DNA from: Chrysochromulina parva
Lineage: Eukaryota > Haptophyta > Prymnesiales > Chrysochromulinaceae
Direction of reading: 5' to 3'
NCBI GenBank assembly: GCA_002887195.1
Contig: PJAB01000317.1
Location: forward strand, 1 to 29,821
Length of the DNA: 29,821 bases
The notes below the pieces were generated by a model. The model had not been told where the DNA came from, searched no databases, and saw nothing but the letters and a program-made list of their open reading frames with translations. Shown here piece after piece: positions 1 through 9,300 of the stretch. Numbering within the stretch: the stretch's first letter is position 1; every line of letters starts with the position of its first letter. The translations under genes were made by a program, and so were the position numbers.

Positions 1-383
1 AGCCCATTAGCCCTATCATATTATACGACCGGCATCCGAGCGTGTCATTATAACGAGTTATCGATTTCACACGCCGGACGCGTACGGTGGGGTTAGGCCT
101 CAGAGCCGACCGGTGTTAATCTTCAAGTGCCGGAATAGGCCGCAGCCTCCCCTGCTCTCTCTTCATTTGAGATGTGTGCATTGCGGCTGTCTTGTGTCTC
201 GCGTGTGACGGAGAATGCACACACAGCAGACCTAACCTTACATTGTGCTCCATAAAACGCTCAACGCAGCGCTCAGTAGCAACGGCCGTCGCCCGACCAT
301 CGCAGCGAAGCGCCGACGTTTGCGTCGCGGACACTCGCGCCGCCGCCGCCGACAACGAGATATAGGCACGGACCGCGCTCGCG
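1..383. other. Upstream flank of the TPR-CHAT gene
   Basis: No protein-coding gene is recognised here. The stretch precedes the ATG at 384 and probably holds the promoter and 5' UTR. The antisense reading frames across it and across exon 1 are compositional shadows of GC-rich coding sequence. No clear TATA box is visible close to the start codon. The first ~60 bases are less GC-rich than the rest of the window. Confidence 0.5.
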
Positions 384-3300
384 ATGTCGTCGACGCTGAA
401 TGCCATCGACATGACGCCCGACGAGACGCCGGCTGCTGAGAAGCCGACGATGACTGCGCCTGACCCCGAGGAGGCGGCGGCCAAGAAGCCGACGAAGCGC
501 TCCAACTCCTTCTCGCGCCGAGCCAACAGGGGTGGCAAGAAGAAGGAGGAGGATGCGATGCCAAACGCGGGTGGTGTCGGCGGGGGCGCCGCGGTGGCGC
601 CGGCCGCCGGCGGGGGCGCTGCTGCGGTCGAAGACACTGGCTACGTGGACGAGGAGGCGGTGGCAGCGAAGCCGTCGTTCAAGCTCGAGAAGCAGGGCAA
701 CCCACTCACGGACGCGATCCAAAAGGAGGCGGTCGAGCTCTTCGAGGCAGGCGCGTATGACGACGCGGGCGAGAAGTTCTACTACCTCGCCGAGGCCGCC
801 CACCAGGCAGGTGACAGGCAACAGGAGTGCACCGCGCTTCAGAACATGGGGACATCGATGGTGATGCTCGGGTCACTCTTCGAGGCGTCGCGCTGCTACG
901 ATTCGGCGCTGCGGCTGGCCGAGACGCCCGCCGCCGAGATCGAGGTCCTTGAGAGCCTCGTCTGGTGCCATTCGGAGCTGGGCGCCCTCGACAAGGCGGT
1001 GGCCGCTCTCCATCAGCTGCGGATGGTGCGCTGACGGCCGCTGATGACCGCTGATGGCCGCTGATGGCCGCTGATGACCGCTGATGGCCGCTGATGGCCG
1101 CTGTGACCGCTGATGGCCGCTGATGGCCGCTGACGACCGCTGATGACCGCTGATGCCCACCGCTGATAGCCACCGCAGATGTGCGCCGCTCTGAGCCATC
1201 GGTGATGGCCATCGCAATTTGCCATGGGCACTGATGCGCACTGATGGGCACTGATGGGCACTGATGGGCACTGATGGGCACTGATGGGCACTGATGGGCA
1301 CTGATGGGCACTGATGGGCACTGATTGCGCCTGTGCTCGGGAACACCTCGAGCCGCCTGTAGATGAGGCCGTGATCTCGGACTTAATCTCGCCTGATTGC
1401 GCCTGTGTCCTCAGGTGCATGAGTCCCTCGAGCCGCCTGATGATGAGGCCGTGATCTCGGACTTAATCTCGGAGGCGAGCTGCCGCGCGCAGCTCGAGCA
1501 GCACGAGGAGGCGAAGGAGGTACGTACGTACCCGGGACGACGCCCGCGCGCCATCTCGAGCGTCCAAGATGGTCTCTCCGATGTCTCTTGATCTCCCTAA
1601 TTAGGACATATCCCTATTAGGACATATCCCTATTAGGACATATCCCTAATTAGGACATCGTGCGTCGGACTGCCGCTGAGCACTTCTGGATTGCCTCCCT
1701 CATCAGGTGCTCGAGGCCGCGCTGCAGCGGGCGATGGAGAAGCTGCCCGAGGGCGCAGTCCGCTCCAAATGGCAAGCACGCGCCTCGTCCGATCTCGCGC
1801 AGGTGATGATGATGCCCTTGATTGTGATGGATGATGGCCCTTGATTGCGCCTCGTCCGATCTCGCGCAGGTGATGATGCCCTTGATTGCGATGGATGATG
1901 GCCCTTGATTGCGACGGATGAGTGCTGATGCTTCCCGTGCTTGCGCCTGAGTGCGTCTGAGAGCGCCTGAGTGCGCCTGAGTGCGCCTGAGTGCGCCTGA
2001 GTGTGCGTGCGTGTGCCCACGAGTGTAGGTGAAGCTGCAGCTCGGCGACGCACATGGCGCTCTCGCGCTGTACCGAGCGGTACTCGACCTCGCGCACGCG
2101 ACCAACGACGGCGAGCGCGAGATGCGAGCTCACGGCAATCTCAGCTTCGTCTACCGGCTGCTCGGCGACCTCGAGCCGGCAGTGAGCCACCAGCAGCAGG
2201 CGGTGGAGCAGGCGGCGGCTCTGAAGGACGTTTTCATGGAAGGACGTGGCAACCTTGATCTGGCGATGACTCTCCGCCTCCGGTAATGAGTCCCTAATGA
2301 GTCCCTGATGAGTCCCTAATGAGTCCCTAATAGCAACCTTGATCTGGCGATGACTCTCCGCCTCCGGTGCGCATGGCTGGGGTGGAGCTCTTTCCCACGC
2401 CAGCAGCCCCTCCCCCGCCCCGCCCCCGCCCCGCCCCCGTCCCTCTCCTTCTCTGGCTCTCTGGCTCTCCCCTCTCCACCTCTCCAATCTCCCCAAATCT
2501 CACCTAATTTCCCCTTATCTCCCCTTATCTCCCCTCATCTCCCCTTATCTCCCAATCTCGCAGCGGCTCGCTCGACGAGGCGGTCGTCGCGCTGCAGCGG
2601 GCGCTCGCGATCGCCTCGGAGCTCGACGATGACGAAGCCAAGGGCGAGTGCAACACGCGCCTCGGAGCCGTCTTCGTGCAGCAAAAGGAGTGGTCCAAGG
2701 CCCTCCCGTGCCTCCTCCAGTCCGCCAGTGTCTGGACCGTCCTGGCTGAGTCGCTGCATGAGACGCACAAGGAGCGCGTCGTCGCGGGCGAGGCGGGCGG
2801 TGAGTGCCACTGATGGCGCTGGACTGCGCTGATGACCACTGATGACCGCTGATGAGCGCTGATGACCACTAATGACCACTGATGACCACTGATGACCACT
2901 AATGACCACTGATTGCAGGTGACGACCCCGAGAGCCTCCAATTCTGATGACCACTAATGACCACTAATGACCACTGATTGCAGGTGACGACCCCGAGAGC
3001 CTCCAATTCTTCGACGAGCACGCAGACACCACCTCGCTCCTCGTGGCCAGCCTGATCGCGCTGCAGCCGCAGCATTCTCTGCCCTCGCTTCTCGCTGCCG
3101 AGGCGGGCAGGTGCGTGACCCTGCGACACCTGCTCGCGGACAACCCGATCCGCAATCTCGGCGCGACCTCGACCGAATCTCGCGTCAAGTATGGCGATAA
3201 CGTCTCGGACGCCCTCGAGGAGGTCGAGGAGGACGCGCCCGGCACGGCGCCCGGCGCCGCGCCGTCTGTGCCGGCGGGCCCGGCGCTCATCTCGACGCCT

Positions 3301-5395
3301 GAGCACGTGTCGGAGGCGCTCTCGCATCTCGGCGAGATCTCGGGCAAGAGTGGCGCCAAGTCGCCGGGCATGTGCCTGTACTATGCGTTGCTCGAGGCGG
3401 ACCGCGATGCCACGCCGCCCAAGACGACGCCCAAGCCGCCGCCCGGTGCCCAGGGCGACGCGTCCATGCAGCGCCTCGCTGAGGCCGATGCCGCCGAGGC
3501 GGAGCCGGAGCCGCCTGATGACGAGATCATCTTGTGGGTGCTCGACGGCGAGGGCAAGTGCGTGCTGCTCCACCGGACCCCGGCTCGTGCGAAGGATGGG
3601 CGCTCGTTCTCATCGCTCCTCTCCGACTACCTGACCAAAGTCTCTCTCTCCTTTGAGGGGCATCTGGTACGCGGACCGCCCGAATGAGCCCCGAATGAGC
3701 CCATAATGAGCCCCTGATGAGTCCCTAATGAGCCCCGAATGAGCCCCGAATGAGTTCCTAATGAGTTCCTAATGAGTCCCGAATGAGTCCCTGAGCGCCC
3801 TGCTCCCTTCCCCACAGGTACGTGGACCGCCGGAGAAGGAGGAGGTGCACGGCGCGCGCAAGGAAGAGCTCGCCGAGCGAGGGCAAGGCGCCGAGCCCGA
3901 CCCGTATGCCCCGGGTGTGAATGTCACTTCTGAGCTCACGATGATGTCGGACTTGCTCCTCGCGCCCGCGGCGGCGCTCCTGACGCCCGAGACGCCCCTG
4001 TTGATCATCACGCACCTTTCCCTCCAATGGGTGCCCTTTTGCGCCCTGCCCTTGCCTGCGGCGCACCCGGCGTCGGCGACTCCCTCGAGCGTTCGCACAG
4101 GCGCGTGCCTTGTCGACGTGCATCCGATCAGTTTCGCACCCTCCCTGACGGTCTACCGACATCTGGTGCATCGGGCCGCGCTGGCAGCGGCCGACACAGC
4201 GCCAGCGCCCCTTGACGAATCTCTCGTCGTCGGTGGGGCAATCCCTTCGCCTTCGTACGAGCTGCCCGATCTGCCGGTACGTCACTCTCTGATGGCCTCT
4301 CTGATGGCCTCCCTGACAGCACCTGCTGAGATTGGGCTGAGATTGGGCTGAGATTCGGCTGAGATTGGCTGAGATAAGGCTGAGATAAGGCTGAGATAAG
4401 GCTGATGGTGTGCGCGCAGGGCGCTCTGGTTGAGGCGACCAAAGTGGCGACTCTTCTCGGGATGGCGCCCGATACGGCGCTCACGGGCGAGGAGGCGACC
4501 GGGTACGCGGTGGGCTTGGCTCTCGGCGGCCGTCGCCGCCTCGTGCACATCGCGAGCCACGCGCGCCCCCGGGTGCTTGCGCTCACGCCAATGGTCGGTG
4601 AGGCCTCCAAGACGATGGCCAACGCCGCGCTCGAGGCGCAGCAGGTGGCGCGGGAGATGATGATGGCCGTGGAGCGCGGAGAACTCAGCGCTGACTCTGA
4701 GGAGGTGTGAATGCGCCCCTCGAGCCTGATGGCCTCTCTTTGATGACCTCTCTCTGATGGCCTCTCTGATGGCCTCTCTTTGATGGCCTCTCTCTGATGG
4801 CCTCTCTCTGATGGCCTCTCTCTGATGGCCTTTCCATTTGGCGCAGGTGAGGGGACAGCTCGAGCGCTGTGTGCTGATGACCACTGATGACCACTGATGA
4901 CCACTGATGACCAATGATTGCGTCCCTCATCAGGTGAAGGGACAGCTTGAGGAGGCCGAACAGATCATGGCCGAGGCCGCGCCCGCGACGGCGCTGGTGG
5001 AGCGCGCGCAGCAGTTGGGGCCGTTGGGCGACGGGTTGATCGTGGTGGATGCGCTCGCGGATCGGCCCCTCAAGGGATTCCCCACAGTCGTCCTGGCCGG
5101 CTCGCACTCGGGCTATGGCTCCATCTCCCACGACGGCGCCCTCGGCCTCCCGCGCGCGCTCCTGTGCGCGGGGGCGCGCGCCGTCGTGGGCGCGATGCAC
5201 GAGGTCGCCGACGCGCCCGCGACGACGCTCTTCGCCGCCTTCTACGAGGCGCTGACGAAGCCCGGCCCGCCGATCTCGCAGGCCGAGGCGCTGCGCCAGG
5301 CGATGCTCGCCACGCGCCAGGCGGACGGCGGCAAGTGGGCCCACCCCGCCTTTTGGGCCGGATTCGCCCTCATCGGCGCGGCGAAAGGCCTCTGA
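384..5395 (+). CDS. TPR-CHAT domain protein (nine exons, ~1073 aa), catalytic Cys replaced by Ser
   Basis: Inferred exons are 384-1025, 1415-1519, 1707-1802, 2029-2282, 2564-2799, 2984-3666, 3818-4276, 4420-4704 and 4934-5395; all joins keep frame and restore TPR helices. The N terminus (~90 aa) is low-complexity and rich in Lys, Ala and Gly. Tetratricopeptide repeats fill about residues 100-430 (exons 1-5), for example the AVELFEAGAYDDAGEKFYYL and GDAHGALALYRAVLDLA helices. Exons 6-9 carry a CHAT (caspase-HetF-associated) domain. The dyad His lies in VHIASHA (codon 4558-4560, ~residue 872). The motif VVLAGSHSG (~residues 972-980) aligns with the family's VLSAC-x-TG and has Ser (codon 5102-5104) where the nucleophilic Cys is expected. 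The downstream GARAVVGAMHEV and HPAFWAGFALIGA motifs fit CHAT strands. CHAT proteins are caspase-like peptidases; TPRs usually sense partners. This one may be a pseudo-protease or use Ser. The substrate is unknown. Confidence 0.85.
1026..1414 (+). repeat. Intron 1 of TPR-CHAT gene: two 10-bp minisatellites plus a broken copy of exon 2
   Basis: Donor GTGCGC, acceptor TCCTCAG, phase 0. Bases ~1030-1160 are about a dozen copies of CTGATGRCCG-like units. Bases ~1231-1325 are about ten copies of CTGATGGGCA. Each unit contains CTGAT, a match to the CTRAY branch-point consensus. Bases ~1348-1390 are a near copy of the start of exon 2 with an internal TAG. The intron's first four bases (GTGC) repeat the first four of exon 2. 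Confidence 0.85.
1520..1706 (+). repeat. Intron 2 of TPR-CHAT gene with CCCTAWTTAGGACATAT-type repeats
   Basis: Donor GTACGTACGTAC, phase 0. Bases ~1593-1660 hold four copies of a 17-18 bp unit containing CCCTAATTAGGACAT or CCCTATTAGGACAT. The intron ends in GATTGCCTCCCTCATCAG (1689-1706), an 18-bp terminus that recurs in introns of other genes in this window. Confidence 0.85.
1803..2028 (+). repeat. Intron 3 of TPR-CHAT gene with CCTTGATTGCG and CCTGAGTGCG repeats
   Basis: Donor GTGATG, acceptor GTGTAG, phase 0. The first half alternates CCCTTGATTGYG and GATGATGCC units and contains a second copy of the exon 3 end (CGCCTCGTCCGATCTCGCGC at ~1850-1869, original at ~1781-1800) followed by its own AG|GTGATGATG donor. 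The second half is a run of GCCTGAGTGC 10-mers (1945-2000). The intron start GTGA equals the exon 4 start GTGA. Confidence 0.85.
2283..2563 (+). repeat. Intron 4 of TPR-CHAT gene with duplicated donor region and CT-rich tract
   Basis: Donor GTAATG at phase 2, acceptor TCTCGCAG. The intron opens with CCCTAATGAGT units (CTAAT inside each). Bases 2333-2368 are an exact copy of exon 4's last 34 bases plus GT (2249-2284). The remainder is C-rich (CCCCGCCCC) followed by a CTCCCCTTATCT array, which gives a strong polypyrimidine tract. Confidence 0.85.
2334..2366 (+). other. Potential in-frame 33-nt cassette mini-exon inside intron 4
   Basis: Flanked by AG (TAATAG, 2327-2332; sequence TAG|C with G at 2333) and a GT donor at 2367, this stretch is an exact copy of the end of exon 4. 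The exact exon edge on the 5' side is ambiguous by one base. If taken as 33 nt it keeps phase 2 to phase 2 and would repeat NLDLAMTLRLR in the protein. It may equally be non-functional; the sequence alone cannot decide. Confidence 0.35.
2800..2983 (+). repeat. Intron 5 of TPR-CHAT gene with duplicated acceptor plus exon start
   Basis: Donor GTGAGT at phase 1. The body is CTGATGACCA/CTAATGACCA 10-mers. A 65-bp tandem duplication places the acceptor and the first 27 bases of exon 6 twice (2911-2945 and 2976-3010, 35 bp identical). The first copy runs into TGA if used as exon, so the second acceptor (2981-2983) is the productive one. Confidence 0.88.
3667..3817 (+). repeat. Intron 6 of TPR-CHAT gene, its start a copy of exon 7's start
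   Basis: The first 17 bases of the intron (3667-3683) match the first 17 of exon 7 (3818-3834) at 15 positions, so both read V-R-G-P-P-E. The rest is ATGAGCCCC/ATGAGTCCCTA units with CTAAT or CTGAT cores, then a C/T-rich acceptor ending CCCCACAG. Phase 0. Confidence 0.88.
4277..4419 (+). repeat. Intron 7 of TPR-CHAT gene with CTGATGGCCTC and CTGAGATTGGG units
   Basis: Donor GTACGT, acceptor GCGCGCAG, phase 0. The first third has CTCTGATGGCCT units. The rest is CTGAGATTGGG, CTGAGATTCGG and CTGAGATAAGG 10-11 mers. Confidence 0.85.
4705..4933 (+). repeat. Intron 8 of TPR-CHAT gene with CTCTGATGGCCT array and a copy of exon 9's start
   Basis: Donor GTGTGA (weak), phase 0. The array (4727-4831) has about nine copies of CTCTCTGATGGC. 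A second acceptor at 4844-4846 is followed by 4847-4870, a diverged copy of the first 18 bases of exon 9 plus six. This could be a 24-nt in-frame mini-exon (V-R-G-Q-L-E-R-C) with a GTGCTG donor at 4871. CTGATGACCA 10-mers follow, and the intron ends in GATTGCGTCCCTCATCAG. Confidence 0.82.
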
Positions 5396-6358
5396 GCTCC
5401 CGTGAGCTCCCGTGAGCTCCTGTGAGCTCCCGTGAGCTCCCGTGAGCTCCCGTGAGCTCCCGTGAGCTCCCGTGAGCTCCCGTCGATGAGAGGTTGCCCG
5501 ATGAGGCCACTGAGATGAGGGAGAGCTGAGCGATTGAGCCTCTGAGCTCCCAGTTGCATGCGCACATGTTGCCCAATTAGGCAACTGAGTGCATGCTGGG
5601 CGCCATGTTGGGCGCCTTGGAGCTTCCTGACTCGAGCTTCGGAGCTCCCTATTAGGCAACTGACTCGAGTTCCACGCATGCACGCCCACGGTGTGTGTGT
5701 GTGCGTGGGGGGGGGGGATGATGAGGGGCGACCGTCGATGCGTGGGGGGGTGGATGAGGGGCGACCGTTGAGCAGCATCCCTGACGCCTTTGCGACTCCT
5801 ACGTTGCGGAGGTGACGTGGCGGAATGCGACGGCGGCGGGCGTGGGGCAAGGTGGGAGGCCACATGCAAGGCGTGGCATGCCTCCCCTTGGCCCGTGGAG
5901 CGACGACGGGTACTACGCGCCTGGAGAGGCAGCAGCTTGGTGCATGCAGGCAGGCTCGACGTCTAGGTCGCCGCAGGTGCCTTATTTGGGTTCCACCCCG
6001 ACGGGCGCCATGACGGGCGCCATGACGGGCGCCATGATGGGCGCCATGACGGGTGCCGGCTTGGGGCGCCATGGCGGGCGCCGGCTTGGGGCGCGGGCGG
6101 GGCGACGGCCGATCGGGCATACTCATATTTAGAAACTCAGCGAGCGGCGTGAGCGATCTCGTTGAGCGATTTGAGGGTGACTTTGCAAGCGATCGGAAAG
6201 TTGAAGCATGAGTGTGTGCATCAGGGTGCCTGTCGGCGCCGATCGGTGCTAAGCTGGGCCTGTGACCCTTTGTTTGTGAAAGAGCGCCGTAGTGGTAGCT
6301 ACGAATTCCGCACCTGCTCCGCGCAAAGCCACTGACAGCACCGGACGTGAAGGTCACC
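5396..6358. repeat. Intergenic region with several short tandem repeats
   Basis: No gene recognised. Bases 5392-5481 are about nine copies of GTGAGCTCCC (one GTGAGCTCCT); the stop codon of the TPR-CHAT gene lies in the first unit, and each unit looks like a splice donor (GTGAGC). A small hairpin (GTTGCC-CAATTA-GGCAAC) lies at ~5569-5586. A (TG)n tract and a G-run lie at ~5692-5717, followed by two GGATGAGGGGCGACCGT repeats. Bases ~6000-6060 hold five 12-bp GACGGGCGCCAT-type units. The last ~200 bases probably include the promoter of the next gene, but no core element is clear. Confidence 0.6.
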
Positions 6359-9300
6359 ATGCTCGTCCGCCGTCGGTCTTTCCAGCTCATAGGTGGGCAC
6401 GCCGCCCTACGCCAGGCGATCCCACTTGCCACCTGCCGCCTCCTGTCGACGAAAGTGGACCAGAAGTCGGGCGTGAACACACGCCATCCGGGCGGCGTCC
6501 CCGATTGGATCCACCTCTGGACTCCGGCACACTTCTACAAGGGTGGATACGGTCTGATCGGGCTCACCGCAACGTCCGCGGTGCTAACATACGTGCACGA
6601 GATGAATGTGCTGGTGCCACCGCTCTTGGCTGCCTTGACCGCCGGCTACTGGTCGCTCGGCTTGAGCGATTTGCAGCAGAAGCATCAGGCGCTGCGGCGC
6701 AACTTCCCGGTGCTCATCCACATTCGGTACTTTCTCGAGTCGATCCGGCCCGAGATCCAGCAGTACCTGATCGAGAGCGACAACATCGCCGCGCCCTTCT
6801 CGCGGGAGGCGCGCACGCTCGTGTACAACCGCTCCAAGGGCCTACCCGACACGACCGCCTTCGGCACCAAGCGCAATGTGTACCTCGAGGGGCATGAGTG
6901 GGCGGCCCACTCGATGTTCCCCAAGCACCTCGACCCCGCGGTGGCCGGGCGCGTGACCATTGGAGGCAAGCTGTGCAAGCAGCCGTACTCGGCCTCGCTC
7001 TTCAACGTGTCGGCGATGAGCTACGGCGCACTCTCGGGCAACGCCGTCTCGGCTCTCAATCTGGGAGCCCAGATCGCCGGGTGCTATCACAACACAGGCG
7101 AGGGCGGCATCTCGCGCTTCCACAAGCTCGGCGGCGACATCGTGTGGAACGTGGGCACTGGCTACTTTGCATGCGGGTACACGGACAAGGACGGAGTGCG
7201 TCGATGGCTTCGGAGGGCGACTGAGATGGGGCCTGATGACCCTGATTGCGCCGGATGGCCTTTTTGTGCGCTTGCGTGCGCTTGCGTGCGCTTGCGTGCG
7301 CTTGCGTGCGCTTGCGTGCGCTTGCGTGCACCCGAGTGCGCCTGAGTGCGCTTTAGCGACCCTGCTGGAGCCTGATTGCGTGCAGGTGCGCCGATTCGAC
7401 GAGAAGCTCTTCAAAGCGAACGCGGCGCTCCCCCAAGTGAAGATGATCGAGCTCAAGCTCTCGCAGGTGATTGCCATTGATTGCCATGGGCTGCCATGGG
7501 TTGCCATGGGTTGCCATGGATGGCCATTTATAACCATTGATGGCCATTGATGAACTCCCCAAATGAGTCCCTAATGAGTCCTAATGAGTCCCTAATGAGT
7601 CCCTAATGAGTCCCTAATGAGTCCCTAACCTCTCTTGCAGGGAGCCAAGCCAGGCCATGGCGGCCTGCTGACGGCGGCCAAGATCACGGCTGTGATCGCC
7701 GAGGCGCGCGGGCTAGGCGAGCCACCCTATTCGGACTGCAACTCGCCCGCGAGCCACTCGGCGTTCAATTCGGTCTTTGGATGCCTCCAATTCATCGCCA
7801 AGGTGCATGCGATGGATGCGATGGATGGGCTCTGATTGCGGTGGATTGCGAGTGATCGCGCATGATTGCGATCGATAGCGAGTGATTGCGTCGCACCTCC
7901 CTCATTAGGGACTAATTAGGGACTCATTAGTGATTGCGTCGCACCTCCCTCGCATGGGCCTCGGGTGGCCCTCGGATGGCCCTCGGATGGCTGATGAGGA
8001 TGGCTGATGACCTCTGATGACCACTGATGACCTCTGATGACCTCTGATGACCTCTGATGGCCTCTGAGGATGGCTGCACTCCATGCGCTGTGACCAGCTG
8101 CGCGAGCTCTCCGGAGGCAAGCCCGTCGGCATGAAGATGTGCGTGGGGCAGCCCGCGGAGGTGGCCGCACTAGTGCATGCCATGCTGGACACCGGCATCA
8201 CGCCGGACTTCATCACGATCGATGGCGCCGAGGGCGGCACCGGCGCCGCGCCTCTAGAGTTCCAAAACTCCATCGGGTTCCCCCTCGCCGAAGGCCTGCG
8301 TCTCGTCAACTCGCTGCTGACTGGCGCGGGGCTTCGGAAGGAAGTGAAGCTGATCGCCAGTGGCAAGGTGTACGACGGCTTCAGCCTTGTGCGCACGCTC
8401 GCGCACGGCGCCGACGTGGTGAACGCCGCGCGGGCCTTCATGTTTGGCCTCGGGTGCATCCAGGCTCTTCAGTGCAACAGGTGATTCGCATGGGGTGGCA
8501 CGGGGTGACATGGAGTGGCACGGATATTGGCTTTCCACTGACACTCCTTCCCACCCTGCCCCAGCAACAAGTGCCCGACCGGCATCACTACTCAGGACCC
8601 TCGTCTCGAGTCTGGTCTCGACGTCGCAAGCAAGAGTGAGCGGGTGAGGGGAGCGACGAGAGACGACGAGCGACGACGCTGACTGATGGCCATTCATGAC
8701 GAGCGACGACGCTGACTGATGGCCATTGATGACGAGCGACGACGCTGACTGATGACCATTGATGACGAGTGACGACGCTGACTGATTGCCGTTGATGATC
8801 CACTGCTTGCCGCGGTTGCTTGACGACTGTTCTTGACGACGGATTGGCTCCCTCATCAGGCGGATTGCCTCCCTCATCAGGCGGATTGCCTCCCTCATCA
8901 GGCGGATTGCCTCCCTCATCAGGCGGGGGGGGGCTCCCTCATCGTGTGGATTGCCTCCCTCATCATGTGATTGCCTCCCTCATCCACCGATGGCCTCCCT
9001 CATCAGGTGGCCGAGCTCAAGATGACCTCTGATTGCCTCTTGATTGCCTCTTGATTGCCTCTGATTGCCTCTGATGACCTCGGAATGCCTCCCTCATAAG
9101 GTGGCCAACCTGCATCGCGCCACCGTCAAGGCCGCGCTCGAGATTGTGGGAGCTCTGGGCGTTGAGAGCCCTTCCATGGTCTCGGGCAAGCACCTGTACC
9201 GACGCGACTCAGGCATGCGCTCACCCCAATCCTAACACTTTCCGTAGCCCTCATCCGGCGAGCACCTGGACTGCATGCATGCACTTTCCTAATCCGGCGA

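Noticed and set aside
1026..1414. CRISPR-like array
   Set aside because: Units are direct 10-mers without spacers, sit between GT and AG splice sites within a eukaryotic gene, and no cas genes are present.
706..1420. Antisense frames encoding ISAHQCPSVP repeats
   Set aside because: These are the CTGATGGGCA intron minisatellite read on the other strand; the 10-bp unit leaves three frames open at once.
4685..6480. Long antisense reading frames (394 and 412 codons) opposite the TPR-CHAT 3' end and the following intergenic region
   Set aside because: They are rich in SSRELTGAHG and RPSERGHQREAI repeats, which are simply translations of the tandem repeats and of antisense GC-rich coding sequence; no domain is recognisable.
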